A stretch of DNA of 64,000 bases from Devosia rhodophyticola (GCF_028816475.1 NZ_CP118247.1:558001-622000); one strand, 5' to 3'; counted from the first letter of the stretch, positions 9,201-16,968 are shown. The notes: a model not told the origin generated them from the sequence alone. A program made the numbers and translations.

Positions 9201-10014
9201 CGCCAAACCAGGCCACGACCAGCGCAACATGCTCAAGGTTGGGACATAGCGCCTGCAACTGGTCAATCGAGACGGTCCAGTCGCTTTGACTGGCCAGCAC
9301 ATGGCTGTTTTCGCCCCGCGTCTCGCCCGGTCCCAACAGCTGCAATCGCGGCGCGGGATCATAGCCAAATTCGGTCGCGCCGGGGATTACCGTGACCGCC
9401 TTGATCATCGGTTCAAGCGTGCCCAATGCCCGACACAATTCAACCGAAAACTGCGGAATGCGATTGCCAAAACGACTGAGCGGCAATTGCTCGAAGACAA
9501 TGTAGCACATGCCACGATAGGCGGGCGCTGCGCCGGTGCCTTGCGTTGCCTCGATCAGGCTGTCGGGCAGTTGGTTGTTGCTGCCATTGTAAAAGCGGTA
9601 GGTCAGCCCTTCGGGATCGAGCAGCTGCCCGTCGGCCCAGATACGCCCCAGCACCTGCACCTCGCCCTCGCCAAAGGCCACGGCAAAGCTGCCCCCCACT
9701 TCGTCTTCATCGCTCTGGTCGCCAAAGCCCTTGGCCCCGGAACCCGCGACTTCAAGAAGCTCGAGTTCGCGCGCCCAGATGATATTGCCGCTTACCCGGT
9801 TCCAGCCATAGAGCCGGGGGATCGCCCCGCCTTCGCTCGATCCCTGCAGGCGCACATCATTGCCCCGGGTTTTGACCGGTTCGCTGCCAAATATGGCACT
9901 ATCGACGGCGCTGCCCGCCAGTGCGCCCAGCGCCCGCCCGATCGTGGCGCCAATTGGTCCACCGACCAATCCACCCACCACCTGTCCAGCCAAAGACAAG
10001 GCCAGAGTTGCCAT
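6274..10014 (-). CDS. GTA host-specificity / tail tip protein (g15-like)
   Basis: At 1246 residues this is the largest gene of the cluster and matches RcGTA g15 (the megatron protein, about 1300 aa) in size and position. The N-terminus is Gly/Ala-rich (VVGGLVGGPIGATIGRALG). A TIM-barrel glycosidase-like region (about residues 420-720; LYPIVLMDIASDN, YAADWSEYGG, VWFTELGCGAVDKG) is followed by a phage-tail_3-type domain and beta-rich repeats. It starts with a good AGGGAGG ribosome site. The protein forms the distal tail needle and contacts or digests the cell surface. No frameshift is seen across 3.7 kb. Confidence 0.93.
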   Translation of the reverse strand: MATLALSLAGQVVGGLVGGPIGATIGRALGALAGSAVDSAIFGSEPVKTRGNDVRLQGSSEGGAIPRLYGWNRVSGNIIWARELELLEVAGSGAKGFGDQSDEDEVGGSFAVAFGEGEVQVLGRIWADGQLLDPEGLTYRFYNGSNNQLPDSLIEATQGTGAAPAYRGMCYIVFEQLPLSRFGNRIPQFSVELCRALGTLEPMIKAVTVIPGATEFGYDPAPRLQLLGPGETRGENSHVLASQSDWTVSIDQLQALCPNLEHVALVVAWFGDDLRCANCTIGPRVEDNSRVIDAVNWSVAGLGRSEVPMVTRHDGGAAYGGTPSDSAVLAAIADLKARGIKVTLYPIVLMDIASDNSLTDPYSGGSGQPSYPWRGRITCDPAPGRAGTPDKLSAVGAQIAAFSARYQQMIVHYAQLSVAAGGVDALLIGSEMVGMTTVRGAGNSFPFVAALTALASDVRAIVGTGTKLTYAADWSEYGGYQPDGEKFFHLDPLWASANIDAVGIDNYMPLADWRDGENHADAVYANSAYDLDYLTSNIAGGEGYDWYYASDADRLSGVRTSISDGAGEPWIWRFKDIANWWGQPHHNRPGGVREAMSTDWVPGGKPVWFTELGCGAVDKGANQPNKFADPKSAESGLPYFSNGNADPLMQRQFLRAQQQFWRDPANNPAGMVDIDRLYLWTWDARPFPAFPGLLDVWADGANYVTGHWLTGRLGGVAADELIRAIAGDYGVLPDRVAVNGPFLQGYQLAGAGNCRDALEPVLSACGLGVRSSATGLVIEPAGQRANIAIDPDRLATTDKPTLARRRGDPGEAVNRLALSYVDRDHDYLSAEVSAVRNDAGVLVGQSSALVLDVGSARVVAERQLAGLGQEIETVNLALPPSRAAVEIGDMLAMGGDAPLQITEIRDGDVRTITARSLPNPGGIKVLAALPRQTNRAPMARAMPLVTIAQLPPAPDAPTKQRLAVAAFANPWPGTVSVVDAASGVQLVQLSRRGGVGVTIAPLAGGPTQVWDRGNVLTLRLYAGHPASLAPATVLAGGNRLALENDAGQWEVIGFAGAELIAPQTYALTQLLRGLQGSDAAIGTVSAGNRVLLLDSRTTILASDNSWLEGEHELRVYGGAADITGTQLTVTGQSEAVLPLSPVHLQARRDAGTGDIVCRWVRRSRADDNGWVAADAPLVLVPEAYQLSVSLGGVVKRTVECGAAEWTYALADQISDFGSAPDNFDFVVSQIDPVFGPGHAGLGEFDG

Positions 10015-10040
10015 TTCGGCCTCCCTTCAAAAAACGTAAA

Positions 10041-10466
10041 TCAGTCGATGGACGGAAAATCGAACCGCGCAGCCACTCGCTTTGCCCAGCCGGCGGTCAA
10101 ATTTGCCTCGATCACCCCCAAGCGCTCCTGGGCGTGGATGAACCGGGTCGCATTCAGCAATATGCCGCAATGTTTGGGGTGCGGCGCGGCGTTGAGTTTG
10201 AACAGAACCACCTGCCCCGCCGCCAGCGGTCCGATGTTTTCCACCAACAGCGCCCGCGCGGCCGCCGAAAGCGTATCGGCGTGTTCATGGTCACGAATGT
10301 CAGCCCGATAGGGCGGCATCGCCATTGGCTCACCCCCGTACAGACTACGCCAAACGCCGCGCAACAGGCCCAGGCAATCGCACCCCGCGCCAAGCGTTGC
10401 GCCCTGATGGCGGTATGGCGTACCCAGCCATTGCCGGGTCGCTGCCACCACGCGCTCGGGGCTCAT
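10041..10466 (-). CDS. GTA NlpC/P60 tail peptidase (g14-like)
   Basis: The 141-residue protein starts at MSPERVV; its ATGA overlaps the stop of the preceding hub gene, which fixes the start. It has the NlpC/P60 fold: a nucleophile Cys in GAGCDCLGLL (C29/C31), the catalytic His in PHPKHCGILL (H99), and a conserved Ala/His region towards the end. In RcGTA the equivalent peptidase (g14) is carried on the tail baseplate and is thought to open the peptidoglycan of the recipient. Confidence 0.9.
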   Translation of the reverse strand: MSPERVVAATRQWLGTPYRHQGATLGAGCDCLGLLRGVWRSLYGGEPMAMPPYRADIRDHEHADTLSAAARALLVENIGPLAAGQVVLFKLNAAPHPKHCGILLNATRFIHAQERLGVIEANLTAGWAKRVAARFDFPSID

Positions 10467-11353
10467 CGCACCACCGCCCGTCCATCGAGCGCATCGCCCT
10501 GCCGGGGGTAGCGCAGCACATAATCGCTGCCCGGAATGTGCGGAAAGCCGCGAAAATTGACGCCATTGCCGAACTTTTGTCGACAAGTGTCAAAGCGCCG
10601 GTCGCACCCGGCATAGACCGTCAGTTCATCACCCGCGCTGGCCCAATCGCCCACCGGCATCGAAAATTCGAGCAGATCGACACCGCCCAGTCTTGTTTGG
10701 CTCAAAACGGAATCGCGCAGGCCGATCCGCTGCCCACTGGCCCAGACAGCGTGGCCAAAATCGAACCAGCCGGGATCAAACCCATCCAACCCGCTCAGGC
10801 CCAGCCGAAAGCGTCCCTCGACCGAGGTGACCGTCGCAAAGCCGCGATACGCCGAAATTTCGAGATCAATGCCACATTGACTGTCGCCTAGACTGGCATT
10901 GCAGAGGCGTTGATAGACTCGCCCCTTGACCTGGTTGAGCGCCTGCTGACCCGAGCGCAGCTCGGCCCGAAACACCCCGTCCTCGCGCACGATCTCCCCG
11001 ATCGTGTCGTGCCGCAGCAGATCGCGCTGACTGGTGTCGCGCCAGTTGACGCGAAAGGTTTCAACCCCCGCACCATCATAGCGCCCCAATGCAATATCGG
11101 TTTCGGTAATAGCATCGGCGTGCAGCACGCCCAGCACTTCGGCTGTGTCGACCTGCGCACCAAATTTTGCAGGCACTTCGCTGCCATCCAACCCATGAGC
11201 GGGGACAAAGTCAGTCTCGTCAAAATGCAAGGTCCGGTCATGGTCGGTAAATCCCAGCACCATCCCATCGGCTCGCGCCAGGCGCCAACAATAGGCCAAT
11301 GTCGTTGCGCCACTGGCGATGTGGGTGGCATAGCCCGCCTCCAGCGCTTTCAT
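10463..11353 (-). CDS. GTA baseplate hub protein, DUF2163/phage_BR0599 (g13-like)
   Basis: The 296-residue product has the DUF2163 N-terminal part (about 1-165) and the phage_BR0599 C-terminal signature GCDRRFDTCRQKFGN followed by NFRGFPHIPG. The conserved cysteines (CNASLGDSQCG, GCDRRFDTC) are those proposed to hold an iron-sulphur cluster in the RcGTA hub. The start at 11353 overlaps the stop of the distal-tail gene by 4 bp, and the stop overlaps the peptidase gene by 4 bp, so three baseplate genes are translationally chained. Confidence 0.92.
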   Translation of the reverse strand: MKALEAGYATHIASGATTLAYCWRLARADGMVLGFTDHDRTLHFDETDFVPAHGLDGSEVPAKFGAQVDTAEVLGVLHADAITETDIALGRYDGAGVETFRVNWRDTSQRDLLRHDTIGEIVREDGVFRAELRSGQQALNQVKGRVYQRLCNASLGDSQCGIDLEISAYRGFATVTSVEGRFRLGLSGLDGFDPGWFDFGHAVWASGQRIGLRDSVLSQTRLGGVDLLEFSMPVGDWASAGDELTVYAGCDRRFDTCRQKFGNGVNFRGFPHIPGSDYVLRYPRQGDALDGRAVVR

Positions 11354-11970
11354 GACAGAATCTCCACCAGCGGAATGCTGGGCACCTCGGCCCCATCAAA
11401 GCTGGTCAGCTCGATATCGAGCCGGTCCGTGTCGAACCGCACCGGCACGTCGAACAGAAATCCGGCGGTAATCACGGCACCGGCACTCGGCGCTGTGGCA
11501 AATTCGACAACCCCGGTATCGGCATTGACGGTCCAGCCGCCGGTTGCTTCAACGCCATCCGCCGCAACCCGCACGCTGCCCACAACCGGTTTTGTGATCG
11601 GGCGTAAGAAGGGGTCAAAGCTGGCACCATATTGCTTGGTCAGTTGAAAATGTGTGGTGCTGCCGTCGCCAGTGCCAATGGCCTGATCCGTCGGCATAGG
11701 CACAGTGGCGCCCGACGAAAAATCAAGCCCGTCGCGCCACAAAAAGCCATGAAAGCGCCCGCGCCGTTCTTCAAAAAACGCCAATACCGCCTGCATGTCG
11801 GCCCGTGACTTGACGCCATAACCGGCATTGTAGCGCCGCCGCGACAGCGCCCAGCGGCTGTTTCGTTCCTCGGCCCCGCTGGCCAGGGTGACGATATCGG
11901 TCCTGCGCTCCGGCCCGCCTCGCGCGCCAAGCGCAATGTCGAGCGGAAAGCGCACGGCATGAAAAGCCAT
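11350..11970 (-). CDS. GTA distal tail protein, DUF2460 (g12-like)
   Basis: At 206 residues this is the usual length for DUF2460/TIGR02217 proteins. Diagnostic segments are FHAVRFPLDIALGARGGPER near the start, RYNAGYGVKSRADM, and FFEERRGRFHGFLWRD. The start has a GAGGG ribosome site 6 bp upstream. It forms the distal ring joining the tail tube to the hub in RcGTA. Confidence 0.92.
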   Translation of the reverse strand: MAFHAVRFPLDIALGARGGPERRTDIVTLASGAEERNSRWALSRRRYNAGYGVKSRADMQAVLAFFEERRGRFHGFLWRDGLDFSSGATVPMPTDQAIGTGDGSTTHFQLTKQYGASFDPFLRPITKPVVGSVRVAADGVEATGGWTVNADTGVVEFATAPSAGAVITAGFLFDVPVRFDTDRLDIELTSFDGAEVPSIPLVEILS

Positions 11971-12013
11971 GTTGCCCTCGGTTCAGTTTGAATTTCAAAA
12001 AAGTCGATGGTGC

Positions 12014-12562
12014 CTAGTTGGCACGCGTGCCGCGTTTGACCGCCCGCAGCAACATGGCGCTGACATCTGCCTCGCTTTGCAAAAAGCTACGTGCATCGCT
12101 GGCGGTCACATTAAAGGTCACATTGACCGCGCCGCCGCCCCCCGCGACGCCCAAGCGGCCATCGCTGCCGCGTTGCAAAGGCATGATTGCCTCCGCTCCT
12201 GCCTCGCCCATCAGCCCCATCCCGCCACCCATGGGAAAATAACTGGGGCTGGCAATCACTCCGCCCTTGGCGAAGGGCGTCACGCCACCCAACACCGGAT
12301 TGGTGGCGCTGAACAGATTGCCCACCGCATTGCCGACCAGATCGCCGAGCGGCTTGATGGCAGCCTTGAGCGCAATGTCGCTAAAGGCGCTGGCGATATC
12401 CCCCAAAACGCTCTTGAACGATTTGCCGTCAGTCAACGCGCCCTGAAACGCCTTGCTCAGCGAGCGCGAAACGCCGTCGGCCAGATTGCCGATCCGTTCC
12501 AGCTCCACCGAGACATCGCCCAGCTCGCTGCCAAAATTGTCGGGAAAAAGATTATCGGCCAT
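12014..12562 (-). CDS. GTA tail tape-measure protein (g11-like)
   Basis: A short (182 aa) tape measure, as expected for the short GTA tail. The N-terminal helical part is followed by the typical Gly-rich segment FAKGGVIASPSYFPMGGG, MGLMGEAGAEAIMPL and a C-terminal VTFNVTASDARSFLQSEADV, which is the phage lambda-type tape-measure C-terminus. The start overlaps the end of the chaperone gene by 11 bp. Confidence 0.88.
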   Translation of the reverse strand: MADNLFPDNFGSELGDVSVELERIGNLADGVSRSLSKAFQGALTDGKSFKSVLGDIASAFSDIALKAAIKPLGDLVGNAVGNLFSATNPVLGGVTPFAKGGVIASPSYFPMGGGMGLMGEAGAEAIMPLQRGSDGRLGVAGGGGAVNVTFNVTASDARSFLQSEADVSAMLLRAVKRGTRAN

Positions 12563-12743
12563 CGGGAAAGCGCTCCATCAATCGGGTCAGTTCATCTCGT
12601 CCCAGCGGCCCCGCCGCAATGGCGTGCCCGCCCCGCATGGCTGCTGCCAGTTCGCGCGGCGTCATGGTCCATAGGGCCTCGGGCGACAGCTTGAGCACCC
12701 CAAAACCGAATTGCATGACATTGGCCCAGGGAAAGGCGTTCAC
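12552..12743 (-). CDS. GTA tail assembly chaperone-like small protein (g10.1-like)
   Basis: A 63-residue protein with the motif WANVMQFGFGVLKLSPE and LWTMTPRELAAAM, typical of TIGR02216/DUF2376-type phage tail assembly chaperones (rcc01693 family). It overlaps both neighbours (4 bp with g10-like, 11 bp with the tape measure). It probably helps load the tape measure into the tail tube. Confidence 0.85.
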   Translation of the reverse strand: MNAFPWANVMQFGFGVLKLSPEALWTMTPRELAAAMRGGHAIAAGPLGRDELTRLMERFPDGR

Positions 12744-13054
12744 GCCGTTTCCCCGAAGGTGACGCGCAACAGGGTCGCGGCAATTTCGGCGGCACCTTTC
12801 AGTCCCCCTTCAATGCTCATGCGCGCCAGATCATCGTCGGAAATGGCATTACCCGCGCCGCGCAATCCAGCGCCGAGAATGGCCGTCAGGTCGCGCGCCG
12901 AAATGCGCCCGCCCGAAAATCGCTCGGCCAAGCCCACCAGATCACCGGTCTGCAACCGGCCCTCCAGTTCGGCCAGTGCGCCAAGCGTCAGGCAGAGCGT
13001 TTTGCACTCGCCATCAAATCTTGCTTCAACTTCACCACGCTGCGGATTTGCCAT
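12740..13054 (-). CDS. GTA gp10-like tail protein
   Basis: A 104-residue protein of the GTA gp10 family: N-terminal NPQRGEVEARFDG, LCLTLGALAELE, then GRISARDLTAILGAGLRGAG. It is a tail assembly chaperone related to phage DUF3356-type proteins. It sits directly after the tail tube gene (23 bp gap) and overlaps g10.1 by 4 bp. Confidence 0.88.
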   Translation of the reverse strand: MANPQRGEVEARFDGECKTLCLTLGALAELEGRLQTGDLVGLAERFSGGRISARDLTAILGAGLRGAGNAISDDDLARMSIEGGLKGAAEIAATLLRVTFGETA

Positions 13055-13077
13055 TTTCTTATGCTCTCCTCTGATTG

Positions 13078-13491
13078 TCAGGCGGCGGTAAAGGTCAGTT
13101 CGCCGGCACTTTCCAGCGCCAGATCGAAGGTGACTTCCCCGGCGTGATCACCCGAAAATTCCAGCGCCACGATCTGAAACAGGCCCGTCACCGTGCCAAA
13201 ATCGGGGATGATCAATTGCCAGTTGCGAATGGTGCCGCCAAAAAACAGCGTGCGGATCATGGCGTCGGAGGCCTGATCCTTGAAAATGCCGGAGCCGGAA
13301 ACCGAGGCGCGTTTGACCCCGCCGCCGGCCAGCAATTCGCGCCAGCGTCCGGCGCTTTCCTGGTCGGTGGTATCGACCGTTGTGGCATTGAAGGCCAGCG
13401 CGCGGCTGCGCAATCCCGCCACCGTCAAGAAACTGCCCGACCCGGTCTGGTCGAGTTTTAGCAACATGTTCTTGCCGCTCTGGGCTGCCAT
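13078..13491 (-). CDS. GTA major tail (tube) protein, TP901-1 family (g9-like)
   Basis: The 137-residue protein starts at MAAQSGKN, chosen because GAGAGG lies 6-7 bp upstream; an upstream in-frame ATG lacks a site. TP901-1 tail tube motifs are visible: LLKLDQTGSGSFLTVAGLR, TTVDTTDQESAGRWRELL, SGSGIFKDQ, and LEFSGDHAGEVTFDLALESAG. It polymerises into the tail tube. Confidence 0.92.
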   Translation of the reverse strand: MAAQSGKNMLLKLDQTGSGSFLTVAGLRSRALAFNATTVDTTDQESAGRWRELLAGGGVKRASVSGSGIFKDQASDAMIRTLFFGGTIRNWQLIIPDFGTVTGLFQIVALEFSGDHAGEVTFDLALESAGELTFTAA

Positions 13492-13520
13492 GTTTTTTCC
13501 TCTCAATTTTGAATTTTGGC

Positions 13521-13928
13521 TCAGGCAGGCTCAGAGAACAGTCGAAAGCTGACCGCCGCCCGCGCCTGCCCGCTCTTGGGGTCAATGTCGGTGTCTGTGC
13601 GCAAATGCTCGGCCAATGTCACCCGCCAGTCGCTATCGGACAGATCCACAGCCAACAGGGTTGCTACCATCGCCTCGACAATAGCCAACACCGCGCTGCG
13701 GCTGGCCTGGCTGGCCCAGACATGCAGCAATAATCGATGTTCATTGGCCGCCATCAGATCGGTGTCGTGGGCCAGCACATCGTGCCGGGCAATCACCACA
13801 TAGGGTGCCGTCTTGTGTTTGGGCGGTGCGTCGAACACCGCATCGCTCCCCAGCAATCCGGCCAGTGTCGCATCAGCCGCCAACGCGGCCACCAACTGGG
13901 TCTGCACTGCCGCAATCGGATGCATCAT
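13521..13928 (-). CDS. GTA tail terminator, DUF3168 (g8-like)
   Basis: About 135 residues; start taken at the ATG doublet (13928 or 13925) behind AGGGA, with a TTG further upstream as an alternative. DUF3168 features are HPIAAVQTQLVAALAAD, VFDAPPKHKTAPYVVI and LHVWASQASRSAVLAI. It caps the tail tube and joins it to the head-side stopper. Confidence 0.88.
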   Translation of the reverse strand: MMHPIAAVQTQLVAALAADATLAGLLGSDAVFDAPPKHKTAPYVVIARHDVLAHDTDLMAANEHRLLLHVWASQASRSAVLAIVEAMVATLLAVDLSDSDWRVTLAEHLRTDTDIDPKSGQARAAVSFRLFSEPA

Positions 13929-13932
13929 GTCC

Positions 13933-14274
13933 CTAACCAATCATCTGGATTTCACTGCACAGGCAGCTCAGATAGGCGCGCCGTCCGTTGATATCGGCGG
14001 TACTGATCACCTCAAGATTGCGGCCGCGATAGATAATCCGGTCCCCGGCTCCAATATCGTTGCGGTAGCGCAAAACCACACTGTGGCTCACCACCACGGC
14101 CTGTCCATCGGCGCTTTGGCTGGCCCGTCCGCTCAAGCGCCGCACCCGCGCCCAGACTGTCGCCAACGGCACCAATAGCGTCGCAAGACCGCCCGCGTCC
14201 TCAAGGCTCATGTCCTTGCGCTTGAGTTGCACCCGGTCGGTCAGTGTGCCGATCGCCGGTACCCGCTCACTCAT
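13933..14274 (-). CDS. GTA head closure / stopper protein (g7-like)
   Basis: A 113-residue phage head-tail adaptor (SPP1 gp16 type). Marks are IGTLTDRVQLKRK near the start, VWARVRRLSG, SVVLRYRNDIGAGDRI and RNLEVIS. Start and stop overlap the flanking genes by a few bases (ATGA with g6-like). Confidence 0.9.
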   Translation of the reverse strand: MSERVPAIGTLTDRVQLKRKDMSLEDAGGLATLLVPLATVWARVRRLSGRASQSADGQAVVVSHSVVLRYRNDIGAGDRIIYRGRNLEVISTADINGRRAYLSCLCSEIQMIG

Positions 14275-14837
14275 AACCGCACCCGCTTGTGGGGCGCGAT
14301 CAACCGGTCAAACCCGGTGGGCACCACCGCACCGGACCCGGCCACGATCACCGCGTCGCGGTGCTCGAACCAATATCCAACCAGGCTCAACATCGCCTGC
14401 GTCAGATCGACGGGCACGTCTTCAGCGTCGCTGCCAAAACCGGCCACATAGTCAATTTCAATGCCGCCACGCTCACGCAATGTCGGCATCCCCACGACCA
14501 TGATCGGCAGCAACAACCGGTTTGGTTCGGCAAAGAACTGTGCTGCCGCGATGGTGTGCGGCTCGCCGTCGCTGTCATAGGCGGTAATGGCGGTAATCGA
14601 GATCAGCGGCGCGACGGGCAGTTTGACCACGCGGTCGGCAGGCCAGCAATCCAGCCCCACCCGCCAGGTCTGGGCCATCAGCGCCTTGCCGGTCACACCT
14701 TCAATGTGCAGTCGCGCAGCGGTTATCAGCGTGGTGATCAGGCCGTCTTCGGCTTCATCATCCACCCGCAAAAAAGCCTTGGCCTGGGCGAGCGAAATCG
14801 GCTCCCCGGCGGGCCCCGCCAGCAGATAAGAGGTCAT
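14271..14837 (-). CDS. GTA head-tail adaptor protein (g6-like)
   Basis: The 188-residue protein starts at MTSYLLAGP, which follows CAGGAAA. It has the gp6-like/phage connector signature PISLAQAKAFLRVDD, LITTLITAARLHIEG and the C-terminal VPVDLTQAMLSLVGYWFEHR. It binds under the portal. The 76-bp gap before it (to the capsid gene) holds a strong stem-loop. Confidence 0.9.
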   Translation of the reverse strand: MTSYLLAGPAGEPISLAQAKAFLRVDDEAEDGLITTLITAARLHIEGVTGKALMAQTWRVGLDCWPADRVVKLPVAPLISITAITAYDSDGEPHTIAAAQFFAEPNRLLLPIMVVGMPTLRERGGIEIDYVAGFGSDAEDVPVDLTQAMLSLVGYWFEHRDAVIVAGSGAVVPTGFDRLIAPHKRVRL

Positions 14838-14864
14838 GACAATGTTTCCTGTTGTTGATTGGTT

Positions 14865-14905
14865 GTCACCCTCCCCTTTGGGGAGGGATCGCGGGAGAGG
14901 GTGAC
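14865..14905 (-). terminator. Nested stem-loop between capsid and adaptor genes
   Basis: CCCTCCCC (14869-14876), a TTT loop and GGGGAGGG (14880-14887) form a perfect 8-bp hairpin. Alternatively GTCACCCTC (14865-14873) can pair with GAGGGTGAC (14897-14905), giving a mutually exclusive larger stem. No U-tract follows. The site is 9 bp behind the capsid stop, so it could stabilise the capsid message or attenuate downstream genes. The sequence also resembles a common Hyphomicrobiales CCCTCCCC-type palindromic repeat. Confidence 0.6.
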
Positions 14906-14913
14906 GTCGCGCC

Positions 14914-16131
14914 CTAGGAGGCGGCGAATTTGAGCAGTTTGATCGCGTCGAAATCGGCAACACCGCCGCCTACGCGCTTGGTGGTGTAAAACAGCACATA
15001 GGGCTTGGCCGAGAACGGGTCGCGCAGGATGGATACGCCCTGCCGGTCAACAATCAGATAGCCGCGCTTGAAGTCGCCAAAAGCAATCGAAAGTGCGTCC
15101 GAGTCGATATTGGGCATGTCTTCGGCTTCCACCAGATCAAAGCCCATAAAGCGCGCCTTGCCCTCGGCACTGGCAGCGGGCTGCCACAGATAGTTGCCGT
15201 CAGCATCCTTGAGTTTGCGCAAGGCCCCCTGGGTCTGGCGGTTCATCACCCAGCTGGCATTCTGGCGATAGCCAGCCTTGAGCGCATAGACCAGATCGAC
15301 CAGTACGTCGCTGGCATTGCTCGTGGGCAAGGCCCCATCAGCGCCCGAAGCGATATAGCCCAGCTTGCCCCAGGCCCAGCTGCTTTCGGCTACCGTTGTC
15401 GACGCCAGAAAGCCGGTTGGCTTCTTGACGCCATTGCCGGTGACGAACGCTGTGGTTTCCTGCGCCGCAAACGCTGCGTTGACCTCATCGGCAATCCATT
15501 GGCCCACATCGACCGCCGCGTCCTCCAGAAACGCCGAGGTTGCTGCCGGCATGGCGTAAAGCTCCATGGTCGGATAACTCAATTCAACCAGCGGCTGACT
15601 ATCGGTAATCGGGCGCGCGTCGGTTTCTCCGACCCAGCCCACCGCAGGCCCGGATACCGAAACGGCGCGCTTATAGACCGAGCCTGAAACCTGCCGCACC
15701 CCGGCAATGGCGCGAATGGGCGAAACAGCGGCCAAAAGGCGGGTGATTTCGGTTTCGGTTTCCGAAGGCACCACATAGCCGCCATCGGCATTGACGCCGA
15801 CCGACAGCGCCTTTTCCTCGCCGCGTTTCACATAAGCGGAAAACGCGTCCTTGTAACCATCGGGTTGGCCCGAAACCACGCCATCGAGCGCCGGGCGAGC
15901 CCTGTCGATTGCCGCGCGTTCCAGTGCCGATTTTTGTCCGTCGAGCACCTGATTGAGGCGATCGAGCTTGCCTTCGAGCAAGCCATCGGCAGCACCACGC
16001 TTTTCAATGTCCTTGAGCCGCTGGTCATTGGTGGCCTTGAATTCCTCAAAGGCTCCCGCAAGCTCGGCATAGAGCGCATTGATATCGCCGCTACCGGCCT
16101 TGATTTCGAGGCTTGATGTCGTCTGGTCCAT
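14914..16131 (-). CDS. GTA major capsid protein, HK97 family (g5-like)
   Basis: The 405-residue protein starts at MDQTTSSLE, behind AAAGGA. Residues about 1-80 form a coiled-coil delta/scaffold region likely removed by the adjacent protease. The HK97 fold follows from about residue 110 (GGYVVPSETETEITRLL, YPTMELYAMPAATSAFLED, then FVTGNGVKKPTGFL, WVMNRQTQGALRKLKD and GFDLVEAEDMP). It is the shell subunit of the GTA head. Confidence 0.95.
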   Translation of the reverse strand: MDQTTSSLEIKAGSGDINALYAELAGAFEEFKATNDQRLKDIEKRGAADGLLEGKLDRLNQVLDGQKSALERAAIDRARPALDGVVSGQPDGYKDAFSAYVKRGEEKALSVGVNADGGYVVPSETETEITRLLAAVSPIRAIAGVRQVSGSVYKRAVSVSGPAVGWVGETDARPITDSQPLVELSYPTMELYAMPAATSAFLEDAAVDVGQWIADEVNAAFAAQETTAFVTGNGVKKPTGFLASTTVAESSWAWGKLGYIASGADGALPTSNASDVLVDLVYALKAGYRQNASWVMNRQTQGALRKLKDADGNYLWQPAASAEGKARFMGFDLVEAEDMPNIDSDALSIAFGDFKRGYLIVDRQGVSILRDPFSAKPYVLFYTTKRVGGGVADFDAIKLLKFAAS

Positions 16132-16141
16132 AGTTGGTCCT

Positions 16142-16630
16142 TTAAGGTTGGCGTAAGGCTGAAATAGCCGCCGCGATTGCCGCGCCGGTTGCCGGTCTGG
16201 GGGCCTGCGCAATGCGGGCCCCGTCCATCATCGGAAAGGTGACGATGGAAATTTCCCAAAGATCGATCTGCCAAAGCTGGCGTTGACCCCCTGGCTTGCT
16301 GCGGGTGGCACGAATGGTGCGAAATCCGATGGAGAGCCCATCAATCGCACGGCGTTCGATCAGCGCCCGCAACGCATCGGCGCGTGGCACCCCTGCCACC
16401 AGCCGCCCTTCGACCCAAAGACCAAACCCGTCCTCGGCAATGGTTTCCCACACCCCGACGGGTTCCTTGGGATCATGCTGAAACAGCAGTCGCACCCGGT
16501 TCGCATTGCGGCGCGTAAGGCTTTTGGCAAAGGCCCCCGGCATCACTACGTCGCCGCTGTCGTCGGGCAAATTGAAGACGCTGGCGTAACCGGCAAAACG
16601 GCCGTCGGCATCAATCGGGATCGGCCCCAT
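16142..16630 (-). CDS. GTA prohead protease (g4-like)
   Basis: A 162-residue HK97-type serine protease. The start at 16630 is set by a TGATG overlap with the 42-codon gene upstream. Residues FAGYASVFNLPDDSGDVV lead; catalytic His is in LLFQHDPKEPVG (H52) and catalytic Ser in AIDGLSIGFR (S100). It cleaves the capsid delta domain during head maturation. Its stop lies 10 bp before the capsid start. Confidence 0.9.
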   Translation of the reverse strand: MGPIPIDADGRFAGYASVFNLPDDSGDVVMPGAFAKSLTRRNANRVRLLFQHDPKEPVGVWETIAEDGFGLWVEGRLVAGVPRADALRALIERRAIDGLSIGFRTIRATRSKPGGQRQLWQIDLWEISIVTFPMMDGARIAQAPRPATGAAIAAAISALRQP

Positions 16631-16758
16631 CAACGCTTGCCTCCACCTGCCTTGGCGGGCTTGCCGGTCCCCTTGGCGCTGGCGAGGGTTCCCGCCAGAT
16701 GCCAGGCAAACTGGCGAAATGTCTGCTGCGCGCTGTTTTGGCCGGATTTTTCCGCCAT
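16630..16758 (-). CDS. Tiny GTA-cluster protein (42 aa)
   Basis: An open frame of 43 codons (ATG at 16758, TGA at 16630-16632). The start is preceded by GGAG and lies 3 bp after the stop of the 62-aa gene; the stop shares one base with the ATG of the protease gene (TGATG). The product begins MAEKSGQNSAQQTFRQFAWH and ends in a basic Gly/Lys tail. This chained placement argues that it is translated. No family is recognised, and a role in head assembly is only inferred from position. Confidence 0.6.
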   Translation of the reverse strand: MAEKSGQNSAQQTFRQFAWHLAGTLASAKGTGKPAKAGGGKR

Positions 16759-16761
16759 GGC

Positions 16762-16950
16762 TCAATCTCCCTTTTTGAACAGTCGGTTAAGGTTGGCGAT
16801 TTCATGAACAAAGTGATTGAACCGCCGGTTTGCCGCCGCCAGCTCCCGCAATGTCCACACCAGCAATCCGCTGGCCCCGCTCGCCCATAAAAACAGCGCC
16901 AAATGCGCCAGATCGCCCCGCTCGATCACGGTGCGCGTCAACTCATCCAT
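16762..16950 (-). CDS. Small single-TM GTA-cluster protein (62 aa, g3.5 position)
   Basis: A 62-residue product with an AAGGA site 9 bp upstream. One hydrophobic segment (about residues 16-33, LALFLWASGASGLLVWTL) is followed by an Arg/Asn/His-rich helix. It occupies the slot of the small g3.5 gene in the Rhodobacter capsulatus cluster. The membrane segment is odd for a head gene. It might anchor assembly, regulate lysis or serve the prohead. Function unknown. Confidence 0.7.
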   Translation of the reverse strand: MDELTRTVIERGDLAHLALFLWASGASGLLVWTLRELAAANRRFNHFVHEIANLNRLFKKGD

Positions 16951-16968
16951 GTTGGAAAATCCTTGGCT

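Noticed and set aside
9286..10311. Long open frame of 341 codons opposite g15-like and g14-like genes
   Set aside because: Antisense shadow in high-GC sequence; the minus-strand frames have clear domains and ribosome sites.
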